The notes under the pieces were generated by a model, which searched no databases, was not told where the DNA came from, and saw only the letters and a program-made list of their open reading frames with translations. From Sapria himalayana (Eukaryota; Streptophyta; Magnoliopsida; Malpighiales; Rafflesiaceae), in contig JAREIK010002459.1 of NCBI GenBank assembly GCA_029783825.1, positions 222,832 to 286,831 on the forward strand: DNA of 64,000 nucleotides. The letters run 5' to 3'. The position numbers and the translations under genes are program-made. How positions within the stretch are numbered: position 1 is the stretch's first letter; the number at the start of each line of letters is the position of its first letter. Below, piece after piece: positions 1 through 12,897 of this stretch.

Positions 1-2405
1 TTTATGATGAAAATTTCTAGATTAATTAGTTCAAGACAAAATCCAGTTCCTATAATTATCTGAATTTATATTTTTACAATTTTAATAAAATTATTTTCGA
101 AAATGATTATTCCTTAAATTTTTACTTTCTCAAAATAAGTTCATTTAGCTGGGGATTTTCCCATGCTATTGGGCTAGTTGATAATTTCCGTTGCTAATTT
201 AATAATATTGAATATTGTTTAAAAATTATTTATTTAATATTTTCATTTAATTTGTTTATATTAAAGGATATTTCATGGCCCAAGAGATGGGCTATCCTTT
301 AAACACACAATCTCATCATATAATTATAAAAATATGATATTAGAAATAAAAAAATCTCATAATTATATATATACAAATAAAAATTTATAGTAGATAAGTC
401 AAATTATTATTTTTTTGATTATAAATTAATTAAAATATTATAAAAATATTTTTCTGAAATTTTTAATTATGATATTTAAATATATGTATTAATAAAATAA
501 TATAATTATTATTTATATATAAATATTTTGAAATATTTAATTAAATAAATTAACATAAATAAAAATTATATTGATAAAAGATAAAATAAACAATTATTGA
601 TTAAATAAAAAAATTTATAAAATTATATGAATTAACAAATAAACAAGTAAATATTAATATTATTCCTATATTTATAAAATATTTTAATGATTATAGAAAT
701 CTTTTTAAAAAAATGACTAAAATATTTAAAAAATTTTGAAAAATAAAAAAAAATTTCAAATTAAAAAAATTAAATTTTTATAAAATTAAAAAGAAAATAA
801 ATTGAATTTTAAAATTAATGTACAGATATTTTAATAACATCAAAAAAATTTTGATTATTTAAAAAATAAATATCTAAGTGTGGTTATTAACTGAATACTT
901 CAAAGATCAAATTTATAATGACTAAAATATTCAAAATTTATGCCTTTATAATTATTTCATATTATATTAATACAAATAAATTGAATTCTTAAAAACGTAT
1001 AACCATAATATATATATATATATAAGAATTACTTTATTATTATTCTATTTTATTTATTTATGAAATAATATCATTTATGGTTAAATAAAAATCTATTTCA
1101 TTTTTTTATTTAAATTATTTATTTTTTATAATTTTAGTTTACTTGTATAATTTTTATCTTTATTTTCTTTATATTTGCTTCAAATTTTGCTTTTATAGTT
1201 TCCGTTAAAATATAATGCTAAGACATTAAGCACTAAAAATTTGTTATTTCTTTCAATGACGACGAGAGGACAAGCAAAACAGGACTATGAGAGCACCTAC
1301 AACAAATATCTAACAAACATTGTATTTAATTTTCTAATAAACATTTTTTTTTCTAATATTTATATAAATATTATATCAGAAAAGCCTATATATGTTTTAA
1401 ATTAAATTAAGGAATTTAAAATTTATTAATAAAATTTAATAAAATAGAATTGATGAAGTTATTTTAAAATAATCTTATATTAGTATTTTTGAGTGAATAG
1501 AAAATAACAAATTTTAAAAATCTAGGTTTTGGTCGGGCGCTATAATTACAAAAATTTCCAAACATTATCGTATTTTGATTAATGGCATAAAATATCAGAA
1601 TAATGTTCCAATATTTTTAAGTTAATGTTATTTTTAAATTAATGATGCTGATTACTAATCTTATAATAAATTAATTTGTTTCAATTTGTTGAATTAGCTT
1701 CTTGATTTAACCACAAAAATTCAAAATGTTCAATTAAAAATTAAATATTTAATAATTTTATCAATATATTTATTATTGACAAACATAAATATAATTTAAT
1801 CAATATACATTTTAAATTAAATTTTATTGACAAACATAAATAAAATGATTAAATGTATTTGTTGGAAGAGACATAAGAGCTCATGATTTTGTGACTATCA
1901 ATATTTAGTGAGGAAAAGTTCAAGTTGACTCGGGGAGGCAAGGAGAAGAGGATGAGCACATCTCAGAATTGTGCTGCTACAAGCTACGACAATAGCCGAT
2001 CGGAAGTTTTACGAGGACATCAAAGGTCATGTTCAAACGGGCGTAGTTTGGTTTTTAAAATATATTTGTGTTTTATTTTTTTTTAATTTTCCACCAATTT
2101 TTTTTTCTTTTTTCTTCTATTTTCATATCATTATATGATTTTGACTCTACACAATTAATAAAATAAATAATGGCTAGTGTAAACTTTGTTTTTTTATTGT
2201 TTAATTTTTTATAGTTGTATTGATTTCAAATACTAAATGTTTGCATATTGTTTTCTGTTTCTGTATCTTATAAAAATAATTATGCTTAATGTTTTCTGCT
2301 TCTGTAACTTGGAAAAAAACAAATCCTAATATTTATGGGTTGTATTTGTGTTGTCTCTGAATATGATTACAATATAAAAATATATCCAATTAAATAATGG
2401 TAATT

Positions 2406-2828
2406 GATAAGTTATTATACTTTTTGGGTAAGTTACTTGTGCCATAGAAGTGTGAGAAACAATCAAAGGTGTAAATATCATTAGTAGAGGAAGAATATTA
2501 GTATGAGTTTGCATTTACCTATGAACTCACTTGGTTGAGATACTTGTTGAAGGATTGACAAGTTTCTCATTTGGAAGTAGCAAATTTATTTTGTGACGGT
2601 CACATAACCATGCACATTGCTACCAACTTTGTTTTTCATGAGCATAAGAAATATATTGAATTAGATTGTCATATAATCAATTAGAAAATCCAAAATGGAA
2701 AAGTCAAAACATCTTATATGTTACCATGAAAGCAGATCACAAATTTATTAACTAGGCAAATATAAGCCCTAGTTATTCACATGCACCTTAGCATGTTGGG
2801 AGTTATTGACAAACATATTTCAACATGA
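2406..2828 (+). pseudogene. Ty1/copia polyprotein 3' end (RNase H), dead
   Basis: One reading frame of 141 codons follows the C-terminal RNase H region of a copia polyprotein. In order it has a YFLGK-like start, an EEEY segment (family: AEAEY), ELTWLRYLLKD, LFCDGH (family: LYCDNQ), HIATNFVFHEH, KYIELDCHII, GKVKTSY and a final LSMLGVID before a stop. Seven in-frame stops (2,445, 2,472, 2,499, 2,556, 2,682, 2,727 and 2,763) precede the terminal TGA at 2,826, so it cannot be functional. No gag, protease, integrase or reverse transcriptase is seen upstream, so only the 3' end of the element remains, nested in CACTA copy A. The lack of frameshifts over 420 bp makes the family assignment firm. Confidence 0.85.
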
Positions 2829-2840
2829 AGAGAAGTATTA
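2823..2840 (+). other. Polypurine tract and probable start of a decayed copia 3' LTR
   Basis: ACATGAAGAGAAGTATTA directly follows the RNase H remnant. It resembles the tract (TTGAGGGGGAGTGTTA) that primes plus-strand synthesis in plant copia elements. The 3' LTR would start within it and continue from about 2,836 into AT-rich DNA. I could not fix the LTR's right end. Confidence 0.5.
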
Positions 2841-4499
2841 AAGTAAAGAAAATATGCATTCAATTAGCATTCACATTTAATTAATATTCAAATTAGTTAT
2901 AGGAGTGATTTGTATATCAAACATTCAACTGGGATTTAGGCTAGAGTAATTTTAGGATTGTGACTTATTCATGACTTTATGTATAACTAAAATTAGCTTT
3001 TTTTGCACTTGTATACAATCGGTATCCGTATATAATTCAATAGTTTAAATATATAATAGCTCTTTTTCATGATTACTAGTGTGGTTTGGGCTTTTTTTTG
3101 GTGATCAAATTAAGCTCGTGCATGATTTAATGACATTCATATTATGAACCAGAGATAAGTAGTATTCATGATTATCACAATATAAACTAGGATCAATAAA
3201 CATGGAATAGAGTAGTTGATGTGAGTATGTAAAATTTTTTATTATGTTATAGCTCAATTTTAAAAATGCATACTTATCCAATTATTTGCTAGGACAATAG
3301 ATGAATCAAATTTTAATTTTCACAAGATATTCTTGATTATATCATGATTTTGAATATTGAAGTTTTAAATTTATAAAAGCGCATCTTTGTTATCAAATTT
3401 TGTTAATCATTATTCTTCTAAAAAAATTGGTCCTTAACAGGCAATCATAATTTGAAAGAGCTAAATCATCAATGTTTGGTAGGCAGAAGAGAAGGATTAG
3501 TAAAATTTTTCTTTATATGATGTTACATTATTCTTCTTCCATGAAGCACTATGTTTTTCCATATTATTTAGAAACTTTAAAATTTGTTCAATGATTTTTT
3601 TTTTGAAAATATTAGATTATATTTATAACTAATAATATTTAGAGCACATTTTTATAATAATATTAGTTAAAAATTTTCATAATTCAATTAGGGTTAATCA
3701 CACTGAAATTTGTTTGATGTTATAAATATCATCGATGTAATTCTTGGATATGTTGTATGTTTTAGATATTTATATTGGGAGGAACAATATTTTTTAATAA
3801 AAATCTATACATTTTGTGGAAATATATTATCAATATTTCTATTGTGTTTCATTGTTACTAATGTTATTGATAAATTATCAATGTTTTTTGTGTGTTCTAT
3901 GATTTTTGATGCATGTTGATTGAAAATTGGAGAATACTCATCAATATTTTTTTAGTGTTCACTCTTTGATACAATAAATTAAATATTATTGATGGATTTT
4001 TTATGCATTTAATGATATTTTAAGATTTATTTGAAAATATGTTATTTCATGTTTTGATAATTTTGAATGATTTTCACAATTTTTTATAATGATGTTTAAC
4101 ATCATTATTAGTTATTTCCTATACTATCCTATTAACATGATATTTGATAATGTTAATTGATATTTCATGATGCTTGCTTTTTTATGATCATTATACTATA
4201 TTTTAATAAAAATATATTTAGAATATTACTTTTATTTTTTCTAGGTATGATTTTTTAAAACATGAAAAGACATCTAAAATATATCAAATTATATTCCATG
4301 TAGAATATATCCAAATTATGTGGCAGACTATTAACATTTTAATTTTTCTCAATCATAATTTTTTTAATTATCAAATTATGCCATATCATTTTTTTTAACA
4401 ATTTGATTTATGAGATGCATATCTTGAAACACGTAGCATGAAATTGAATTGCTTCAAATGTTTTGATATTTCCTTCAAAAACTACTTAAACAAACTACA

Positions 4500-5240
4500 T
4501 GTATTTAAATATATTTAAATATCAATAATTTTTATAAATTATATACAACATATATTTAATATACATTTTTATATATTAATATATAAAAATGTATTTTACA
4601 ATATCTATACCTATACATAACTATATTTATAAATATATAAAATTAAATGAAAAAAATATATACCTACATGTATAAATATAAGTTAAACTAAATGTGTAAC
4701 TAAATGTATAACCACATGTAACTATATTTATAATTAAATGTATAACAACATACAACATTATGTTTAACTATATGTGTATAACTATATATAAATATTTGTA
4801 TAACTATATAAAACTCTATATAATTAAATATAACTATATTTGTAACTATGTATACATATATGTAAATCTATATATTTGTAAATATATTTAAATATCAATA
4901 ATTTTTATATATTATTTACAACATATATTTAATATACATTTTTATATATTAATATATATAGAAATGTATTTTATTATATCTATACCTATACATAACTATA
5001 TGTATAAATATATAAAATTAAATGAAAAAATATATATACCTACATGTATAAATATAAGTTTAACTAAATGTGTAACTATATGTATAACATGTAACTAGTT
5101 TTATAATTACATGTATAACAACATAGAATATTATGTTTAACTATATGTGTATAACTATATATAAATATTTTTATAACTATATAAAACTATATATAATTAA
5201 ATATAACTATATGTATAACTATGTATACATATGTGTGTGT
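4500..5240. repeat. 373-bp tandem duplication in CACTA copy A
   Basis: The segment beginning at ATCAATAATT (4,521) recurs at 4,894, an offset of 373 bp. Similarity runs through the block of TAACTATAT/GTATAACTA motifs to about 4,884 in the first copy and about 5,235 in the second. The inverted counterpart in copy B (about 39,640-40,030) appears once, so the duplication probably occurred in copy A. Confidence 0.8.
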
Positions 5241-5262
5241 GTGTGTAGATCTACTATAGTAT

Positions 5263-5890
5263 ATATGCACGTATATACTACAAAAAATATATATGTATAT
5301 ACTGAAGTATATATGTACGTATATACTGAAGTACATATGTTCGTATATACTGAGTATATATGTACGTATATACTGAGTATATATGTACATATAATACTAT
5401 AGCATATATGTACTTATATACTTAGTATATCTACAAATATACTATAGTATATGTACATATATACTCAATATATAAGCACATATAATTATGTAGTATTATA
5501 TGTACATATATACTTAGTAAATATGTACATAGTATATATGTACATATAATAATGTAGTATATGTATATATATACTCAGTTTATATGTAAATATAATACTA
5601 TAATATATGTACATTTATACTCAATATTTTAAGAACATATAATTTTGTAGTAATATATTAAAATATATACTGAGTACATATGTACTCAGTATATATATAC
5701 ATATATACTGAGTATATATTTACATATAAAACTGTAGTATATATGCACATATATACTGAGTATAATTGTACATATATACTGAGTATAATTGTACATATAA
5801 TAGTGTATTATATATTTAGATATACTTCAGGAATACATGTAACGAGTGAAAATGCTAGTATATATGTACAAATATACTGTAGTATTATAT
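5263..5890. repeat. Palindromic AT-rich minisatellite
   Basis: Degenerate units of about 20-26 bp built on TATATACTGAGTATATATGTACAT are repeated in tandem. Each unit is close to self-complementary (ATATACT/AGTATAT, ATGTACAT), so the block could form cruciforms. Short open frames on both strands rich in Tyr, Val and Ile follow from the period and are not genes. A related block lies in copy B at 35,570-37,410. Confidence 0.8.
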
Positions 5891-6294
5891 ATTTATGAAA
5901 ACATAACTTTATTTATTTATTTTGATTTGATTGACTATTTAAATTTAATATAGTCATGGTACCACATTGTTCCCCATACGAAGCTTGTATAAGTGAAGGG
6001 ATTTTTCACTAGACAAGACACATAGCGACTTGCATAACTTTGTCGCAGCAGAAAGATGGTGATCAGGTGAGCAGAGGGAAAGAAAGCAATGTCAATGCAC
6101 GGATAGATTATACTCATGCATTATCGGTAGATACATTGATGAATAAGATGCAATAAAATTTTGTTATATTTTTGTTTGAATTATATAAAATATCGAATCA
6201 AAATAATTTATTATAAAATTTTATTTATTGTAAATTATAAATTATTGTTTATAGTTTCTATTTTTATTCAATTTAATATAAAATATATTAAATT

Positions 6295-6772
6295 ATTTAA
6301 TTAATTTTTTTAAAAAAAATAAATTTTGAAAAATGTTTTGAAATGAAAATAGCTAGGGAATTTTCTCTTGCTAATTTAGCTAGAGATTTTCCCTTACTAA
6401 TTTAGATAGGAAAATTAATATTTTAGCTAGGGATTTTTTCGTTGCTAAAATTTTTGCTATGGACTATTTCCCTCTCTAATTTTTAGCGATGAGCACACTA
6501 GATTGGGAAAGCTTACATTGCTATATCCATTTAGCGACTGCAAACTACCATTTAGCTTGCTAATTTAGGTTGGAAAATTATTATTTTAGCTGGGGATATT
6601 TTCATTACTAAAATTTTTTAGATAGCAAAACTTTCCCTTGCTAATTTATAACGACGAGCACTTTAGATTGGGAAAGATTTCATTGTTAATCCGTTGCTAT
6701 ATGCCATTTAGCAAATGAAAACCCCGAGTGGCTAGGGAATTGTCCTTAGTTGTTTTGGATTTTTGGTAGTAA
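6295..6772. other. Right subterminal region and terminus of CACTA copy A
   Basis: Repeated GCTAGGGATTTTCCC-like and TTGCTAATTTAG-like motifs, together with AACGACGAGCACTTTAGATTGGG, match inverted 34,645-35,130 and direct 45,830-46,216. Subterminal repeats of this type bind the accessory transposase in En/Spm-type elements (established for the superfamily). The terminal GATTTTTGGTAGTA differs from the intact terminus at several bases. GATA repeats start immediately after it. Confidence 0.7.
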
Positions 6773-7631
6773 TATATAGATAGATAGACATGTAGATATA
6801 CAAAAAGATAGATATATATATATATAGATAGACAGATAGATAGCCATAAAAATAGATAGATAAATAGATAGAAAAGAAGATAGATAGACAGATAGATAAC
6901 CAATAGATACATAGGTATATAGTCTGAAAATCGATAGATAAATAGATGAACTTATAGATCAATAGATTTTTAGCAAAATAGATAGAAATATAGATAGACA
7001 GATAGATAGATATACAGAAATATCGATAGATAGATTGATAGATAGATAAAAAGTTAAATAGATAATAAAAAGTTAAATAGATAGATAGATATACAAATTC
7101 ATAGATAGATTGATACATAGATAGACAAATAGAAAAATATATAGATATATAGAAAGATAGATAGACATATAGATAGATAGATAGTTAGTTAGTTAGACTG
7201 ATAGATAGACTATAGATAGACAATTAGACTAACAGATAGGTAGACTGAAAATTGATTGATAGACAGACAGATACATAGACAAATTGATAGACAAATTGAT
7301 AAACAGACAGACAGATAGATAAATAGATAGATATACAAATATATAGATCGATAAATAGACAGATAGATATATAGATAGATAATCATATAAATAGAAAAGT
7401 ACATAGAAAGATATATAGATAATAGATAGAGATATAGATAGAAAGATATATAGTTAGATAGATAGATAGATAGATAGAATGATAGATAGACATATAGATA
7501 GATATACAGATAGATAGATGGATTAATAGATATATTGAGAGATAGACATATATATAGACGGATTGATAGATAGAGTGAGAGATAGACTGATAGACTGATA
7601 TAAAGACTTACAAATAGACAGACAGATAAAT

Positions 7632-7740
7632 AAAGATAAGGTGGAGCATCCTTGGCTCAGCATTATAGTACACAAGGCTTCAGCGCTACTAAAGCAATTC
7701 GCTAACTCGAAGTGCCTCGCTATGAGTATCTAGCATTGCA
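7632..7740. other. Unidentified non-GATA insert inside the array
   Basis: About 110 bp of mixed-composition sequence, including TTGGCTCAGCATTATAGTAC and GAAGTGCCTCGCTATGAG, sits between clean GATA repeats. It has no open frame worth noting, no poly(A) tail and no clear target-site duplication. I did not recognise it. It could be a small transposon fragment or filler DNA. Confidence 0.5.
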
Positions 7741-8159
7741 TAGTTAGATAGACGATAGATAGACAAACAAACAGATACATAGATAGAAAGATAGATAGAT
7801 AGATAAATATATAGATAGATTAATAGATTGATTGATAGAAAGAAAGATTGAAAGATGGATACAGAGATTGAAAGATAGATTAATATATAGATTGATCAAT
7901 ATACTATTAGAAAGATAGATAGACAAATTAATAAATAGATAAATAGATAGATAGATAGAAATAAATATATAAAGATATAGATGAATAGATGGATAGATAA
8001 ATAGATATATTGATAGAAATATAGATAGATAGATAGATTAATAGATATACATATAGATCATCTAATTGATAGATAGACTGTTAGATTGACATATAGAAAG
8101 ACATATAGATAGATAGATAAAAGGACATATATTTAGATATTTAGATAGACAGATAGATA

Positions 8160-8494
8160 AATAAATAGATTGAGAGATAGATAGAAATAAATATAGTTCG
8201 ATAGATATACATAAATAGAGACATATAGATATATGGATATATAGATAGATAGACAAATAGATAGATAGATGGATAGATCGATGTATAGATTGATTGATAT
8301 TAAATTCATATACAGATTGATAAATAAATAGATTGACAGATAGATAGAAATAAATATAGTTCGATAGATAGACATAAATAGAGACATATAGATATATGGA
8401 TATATGGATATATAGATAGATAGACAAATAGATAGATAGATGGATAGATCGATGTATAGATTGATTGATATTAAATTCATATACAGATTGATAA
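8160..8494 (+). repeat. Tandem segmental duplication (163/171 bp) within the GATA array
   Basis: Two nearly identical adjacent segments share the unusual landmarks ATATAGTTCG (8,191 and 8,354) and TAAATTCATA (8,301 and 8,472). The offset changes from 163 to 171 because the second copy has one extra 8-bp GGATATAT unit. Confidence 0.85.
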
Positions 8495-10732
8495 AAATAT
8501 TGAAAGATAGATAGATAGAATGATTGAAAAAAAGATAAATAGATAGATAGATAGATAGACATATAGATAGAAGTATAGATAGATAGATAGATAGAGATAG
8601 ATAGATATAAATAAAGATAGATAGATAACTAGATAGATAGATATAAATAAATATAGATAGATAGAGAGATAGATATATAGATAAATAGAGAGATATACAA
8701 ATAGATAGATAATTAGATAGACATGTAGATTGATAGAAATAAAGATATATAGATAAATAGATAGATTGATAGACAAGTAGATTGATTCCTAGACAAACAA
8801 ATAGAAAGGTAGATAGATAGACAGACAGATAGATAGTCATATAGATAGAAAATTATATACCCTGATAGATTATTTGATTATTAATAGAAATATAAAGAGA
8901 AATATAAATGGTAGATACACAGATAGATAGAAAGATTGATAGACATATAGATAGACATATAGATAGATAGAAAGATACTTTTACAGATAAATAAAAATTA
9001 GATAGATATATAAACCGATAGATAGATAGTTAGACAAATAGATATATACATAGATAGACAAATAATAAGATATATAGATAGACAGCTAGAAAGAAAGAAA
9101 GAAAAAAGATAGATAGATAAATAGATAGATACACAAATAAATAGATAATTAGATAGTTAAACAAATAGATAGACAGATTCTTAAATAGATTGATAGATTT
9201 ATTGATAGATATATTGATAGAAAGATTCATACACAAAATTACAGATAAATTGAGAGACAAATTGATAGACAAATTGATTTACAGATTGATAGACAGATAG
9301 TTAGAGAGACAGATAGATAGATATATTGATTGATTAATAGATAACTATATAGATAGATATATATATATAAATTAATTGCTAGATAGATAGTCAGATTATT
9401 AGATAGGTTGATAAAAAGAATATTAACAAGATTGATTTACAAATAGATAGGTAGATAGATATAGATAGATAGATAGATGGATAGAATGACATATAGATTA
9501 ATAAATAAATAGACAGATAGAATACCAGTTAGATAGAGAGATAAATAGGCAGTTTGATAGATAGATTGATAGATAAATTGATAGATAGATAAATAGATAG
9601 AAAAATAGACAAATTGATAGAATTAATGATAAATAGATAGATAGCTAGATTGAAATATAGTTTGATATAAATATAGACAAGTTGATAGATAGATATATAT
9701 ATATATATATATATATCGACATATTATTAGATAGATACATGTATAGATAGATTGATAGATAGATAGATATATAAATAGGTGGATAGATAGATAAATAGAT
9801 AGACAGATGTATAAATAGATAGAAAGACAGATAGATAGATATATAAATAGATAGATCGACAGATAGAAAGACAAATGGTGAGATAGACAGATAGATAGAT
9901 ATATATATACATACATAGATAGATATACAGAAAGATAGATAAATAGATTAATAGATAGATAGACAAATAGATTGATAGATTTATAGTTAGATAGATAGAT
10001 AGATATAAAGATAGATAAATAGAGAGATATATAGATAGATAGATATATAGATAGATCGATATACAGATAGATATATTGATAGATATAAAAATAGATATTT
10101 ATATAGATAGATAGATAGACAAATAAAAAGATAGATAGACTAATATATAGACCAATAATTAGACAGATAAATAAACAGATAAATAGACATATATATAGAC
10201 AGATTGATAGACATATATATAGAAAAATTGATAGACAGATAGATAGATAGATAGACACATAAATATACAGATATATGATGAAAAGATAGACATTTATATA
10301 GACAGATAGATAGATAAACAGATAGATAGATAGATAAACAGACACATAGATACATATATAGATAGATAGATACAAATATAGAAAGACAAATACATAGAAA
10401 TATAGATAGATAGATTTATATACAGAAAGATAGATAGATTTATAGACAGACAGATAGAGAGATTTATAGACATATAAAAAGATCGAGAAACAATTAGATA
10501 GATAATCTAATAAATAGACAGACAGATTAATAGATAGATAGATAGATAAAGATATATATATACAAATAGAAAAATAGATAAAGAGATAGATAGTCAAATA
10601 GATATACAAATAGATAGATAGATAAATAGAGAGAAAAATAAATATACAGAAAGATAGATATATAGATAGATAAATAAACAAATATATAGGTAGATATAAA
10701 GACAAATACATTGAGAGATAAATAGATAAATA

Positions 10733-10748
10733 GATAGATTGATTGATA
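10733..10748 (+). repeat. LINE target-site duplication, left copy
   Basis: GATAGATTGATTGATA lies directly before the LINE and recurs at 18,119-18,134 directly after its A-rich tail. The target was therefore GATA-array DNA. Confidence 0.8.
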
Positions 10749-11508
10749 AAAAGGTACGAACTTATGAATAACTTTTGAGCATTACTATCTATCTATAAAG
10801 AAACATGTATTCCCTCTCTTGCGAAAATTGTCGAACCCTAGCTCTCGCGAAAACTCTCTCGCGAAAATTCTCCTGCTGTTTTCTCTAGATTTTCTCTCTC
10901 GTGATTTATCTTAAATAAACTGTTATTTAAATTTGTTGAACGAATTATTGTGCAAATTGCTTCGTGAATTGCAGGTTCTCTCGCAATTATCTCTCTAACG
11001 TTTTAGCTTGCGATTATCTTGAATAAACTGTTAATGTGAATTGTTGGGTGAACTATCGTGTAAATTGCTTCGTGAATTGCTGTTTGAGGTTATATTTGCA
11101 AAGTGTTATTATGTGTAACAGCTAGTTTTATGCAACGAAGTGCTCCTTGGTTCTCTCGCGATATTTCCAATATCTACAAAAAGGAAAACTGTTATGGGAA
11201 TGAAGCAATATGGGTCAACATGAACAACAACATTTGTAAGAAATAATAAGCTAGATTAGAAGCCGGAAGTGCTCCTTGGTTCTCTCACAAAAATCCTCTC
11301 GGGTTTTTCTCTTGCGTTTTTCTCTAGCTTTCATTTCTCGTGATTATCTGGAATAAACTGTTATGCGAACAGTTGAGGGATTTATTGTGCAAATTGCTTC
11401 GTGAATTGTTGTTCGATAGTGTATAGTTTATGTGTAACTGCTAGATTGAGCAAGGAAGAAAGAAGAACACTCCATTGCTGTTCAAACCAAGCCCAACTCA
11501 AGGTGAGA
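10749..11508 (+). promoter_or_regulatory. LINE 5' UTR, probable internal promoter region
   Basis: Non-coding leader before ORF1, containing CTCGCGAAAA-type motifs near 10,835-10,870, three diverged units of about 77 bp (10,901, 11,009 and 11,340) and a duplicated GAAGTGCTCCTTGGTTCTCTC at about 11,138 and 11,266. LINEs carry their promoter in the 5' UTR; that this leader is the promoter is inferred from position. Confidence 0.55.
10901..11417 (+). repeat. Three diverged ~77-bp repeats in the LINE 5' UTR
   Basis: Units at about 10,901-10,975, 11,009-11,085 and 11,340-11,417 share the pattern GATTATCTTGAATAAACTGTTA, then a variable middle, then AAATTGCTTCGTGAATTG. They are spaced 108 and 331 bp apart, so they are dispersed direct repeats rather than a perfect array. 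Confidence 0.85.
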
Positions 11509-12897
11509 ATGGAAAAATCTGACTTATTAAATAATAAGTCTTTTGTTTCGATGGTGAAGGGACTCGCGCCGATTTCACGAATTCAAGGGAACAAAAACGG
11601 GCTCCCAGCTATCATCTTCTCTGCCGAAGAATCTCGAAGGCTCTTAGAACCTTTCGAATACACGCTCGTTGGTAAGTTCTCTCACGACAGGCCTCGTGCG
11701 ATTGGAGTTCAGAAATTCATCGACAATTTAAAGCTCGAGGGGGAGGTGAAATTTGCTGATTTTGATGCCAAACATGTCGTGCTCCAATGCTCTCTACTGG
11801 AAGATCAATATCGTCTATGGCAGCGTGGATTATGGCAAGTTGACGGCTTCCCCATGCGTATACTGAAGTGGACAAAGAATTTTACTTCTCTTGAAGAGGC
11901 GCCTATAGCCCCGGTATGGTTTACATTGCCTTTTCTGCCACTCCATCTTTTCTCTGAAACATCTCTCTATGCAATTTCTTCGTGTTTGGGTAAGCCCATG
12001 TTATGAGATGAAGCCACAAGAACCATGGCAAGGCCGAATAAAGCACGTGTATGTGTCGAGCTAAACCTCTTAACTAAACCGCCTGACAAAATATGGATAG
12101 GTAGTGGTGAAGGGGAACAGGCCAAGGGGTGTTGGCAAACTGTCATCCCCAAAAGCCTTCCTCCCTACTGTACAAAATGTAAGAGGCTCGGGCATGAAAA
12201 TTTATCGTGCAAGGTGGGGAAAGAAGAGCATAACAACGGGCAGCAGCATGAAGGAGGAGGTAGGAAGGTGATGCAATGGGTAAGGAAAGAGGAGGCCTCA
12301 CTTCTCAAACAAAATATCCAGCCGAAGGGAGATCTGGACAATGGAATAATATCAAGCATCCCACCAGATTATCCAAATATTACCCAAGAAGAAGGAACCC
12401 TCACAGAGACTAACTTGGGGATAGAGAATGATGTTAGCTTAAAAAAAGGATGGGAGGAGGTAAAACACAAGAGAAAATATAAAAAAACATCTAAAACAAG
12501 AATTGTATTGAAAGAAAAACTTGATGATTATGCGTGGATAGACGAGGATCTTCTGGATTTCCTTGAAGAAGATTCGGTAATTTTTAGTTGCCCTTCAAGT
12601 CACAAGGGTGATGTATCTCAAGATGAGCCTGAGGTGAAAGCAAATGAAGATATATATATTTATAATGAAGATTGGGGGAATCTTTCAAGAACCCAATCCA
12701 TGGAGGCCCTAAAGCAAATGGCCATGGTGCTCGGAAAACAGGTAAAATATAATGAGATTATGCATGAAATTCCTCACACACCTAAAACAGTAAGAAATAC
12801 GAAAAAATATGCTAACATGTCTTATGAATCTAAGTGTACAACTCGAGCCCAAGCTAAATTAGTTTTTAATGGATATATGCCTATATTGGAATATTAG
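11509..12897 (+). pseudogene. LINE ORF1 (RNA-binding, CCHC knuckle) with one in-frame stop
   Basis: The frame runs from the ATG at 11,509 to the TAG at 12,895 and is interrupted by TGA at 12,004 (codon 166). The first part has features of the DUF4283-type domain of plant LINE ORF1 (VGKFSHDRP near the start, then WQRGLWQVDGFPMRILKW). The stop falls in the conserved GKPML-x-DEATRTMARP stretch. Downstream are ARVCVELNLL and a CX2CX4HX4C zinc knuckle at codons 221-234 (YCTKCKRLGHENLSC). The remainder is a charged, Lys/Glu-rich tail. The protein is expected to coat LINE RNA. Upstream in-frame GTG codons exist, but 11,509 is the first ATG and fits the family start. Confidence 0.9.

Larger units (their letters stand above)
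1..6772 (+). mobile_element. CACTA-family transposon copy A, left end outside window
   Basis: The right end (about 6,295-6,772) carries repeated subterminal motifs of the type TTAGCTAGGGAWTTTYCC and ends in a decayed terminal inverted repeat (GATTTTTGGTAGTA, compared with GATTTTTTTGTAGTG at 46,216). The inverse complement of 4,730-6,772 matches the left part of copy B (34,645 to about 40,030). Positions 1 to about 1,200 match 27,985-29,960 in the same orientation. Alignment with copy B suggests that roughly 0.5 kb, including the left terminus, lies upstream of the window. No transposase frame is visible, so this is a non-autonomous or decayed copy. It hosts a dead copia fragment. The rest of 1-2,400 and 2,840-4,500 is AT-rich with no gene recognised; about 1,915-2,040 is less AT-rich and has a short open frame that I could not assign. 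Strand is arbitrary and defined relative to copy B. Confidence 0.75.
6773..10748 (+). repeat. Degenerate GATA array, block 1
   Basis: About 4 kb of imperfect GATA tetranucleotide repeats on the + strand, mixed with GACA, GATT, AAAT and short ATAT variants. On the + strand the repeat gives a TAG every four codons; on the - strand it has none, which produces many long false frames. It begins at the terminus of CACTA copy A and ends at the LINE target site (10,733-10,748). It contains a foreign insert of about 110 bp at 7,632-7,740 and a segmental duplication at 8,160-8,494. Confidence 0.97.

Noticed and set aside
5133..5898. Tyr/Val/Ile-rich open frames in the AT minisatellites (also 35,415-37,525)
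   Set aside because: They occur on both strands at once and follow the palindromic repeat unit.
6773..10748. CRISPR-like array
   Set aside because: There is no constant repeat with unique spacers; this is a degenerate tetranucleotide in a plant genome.
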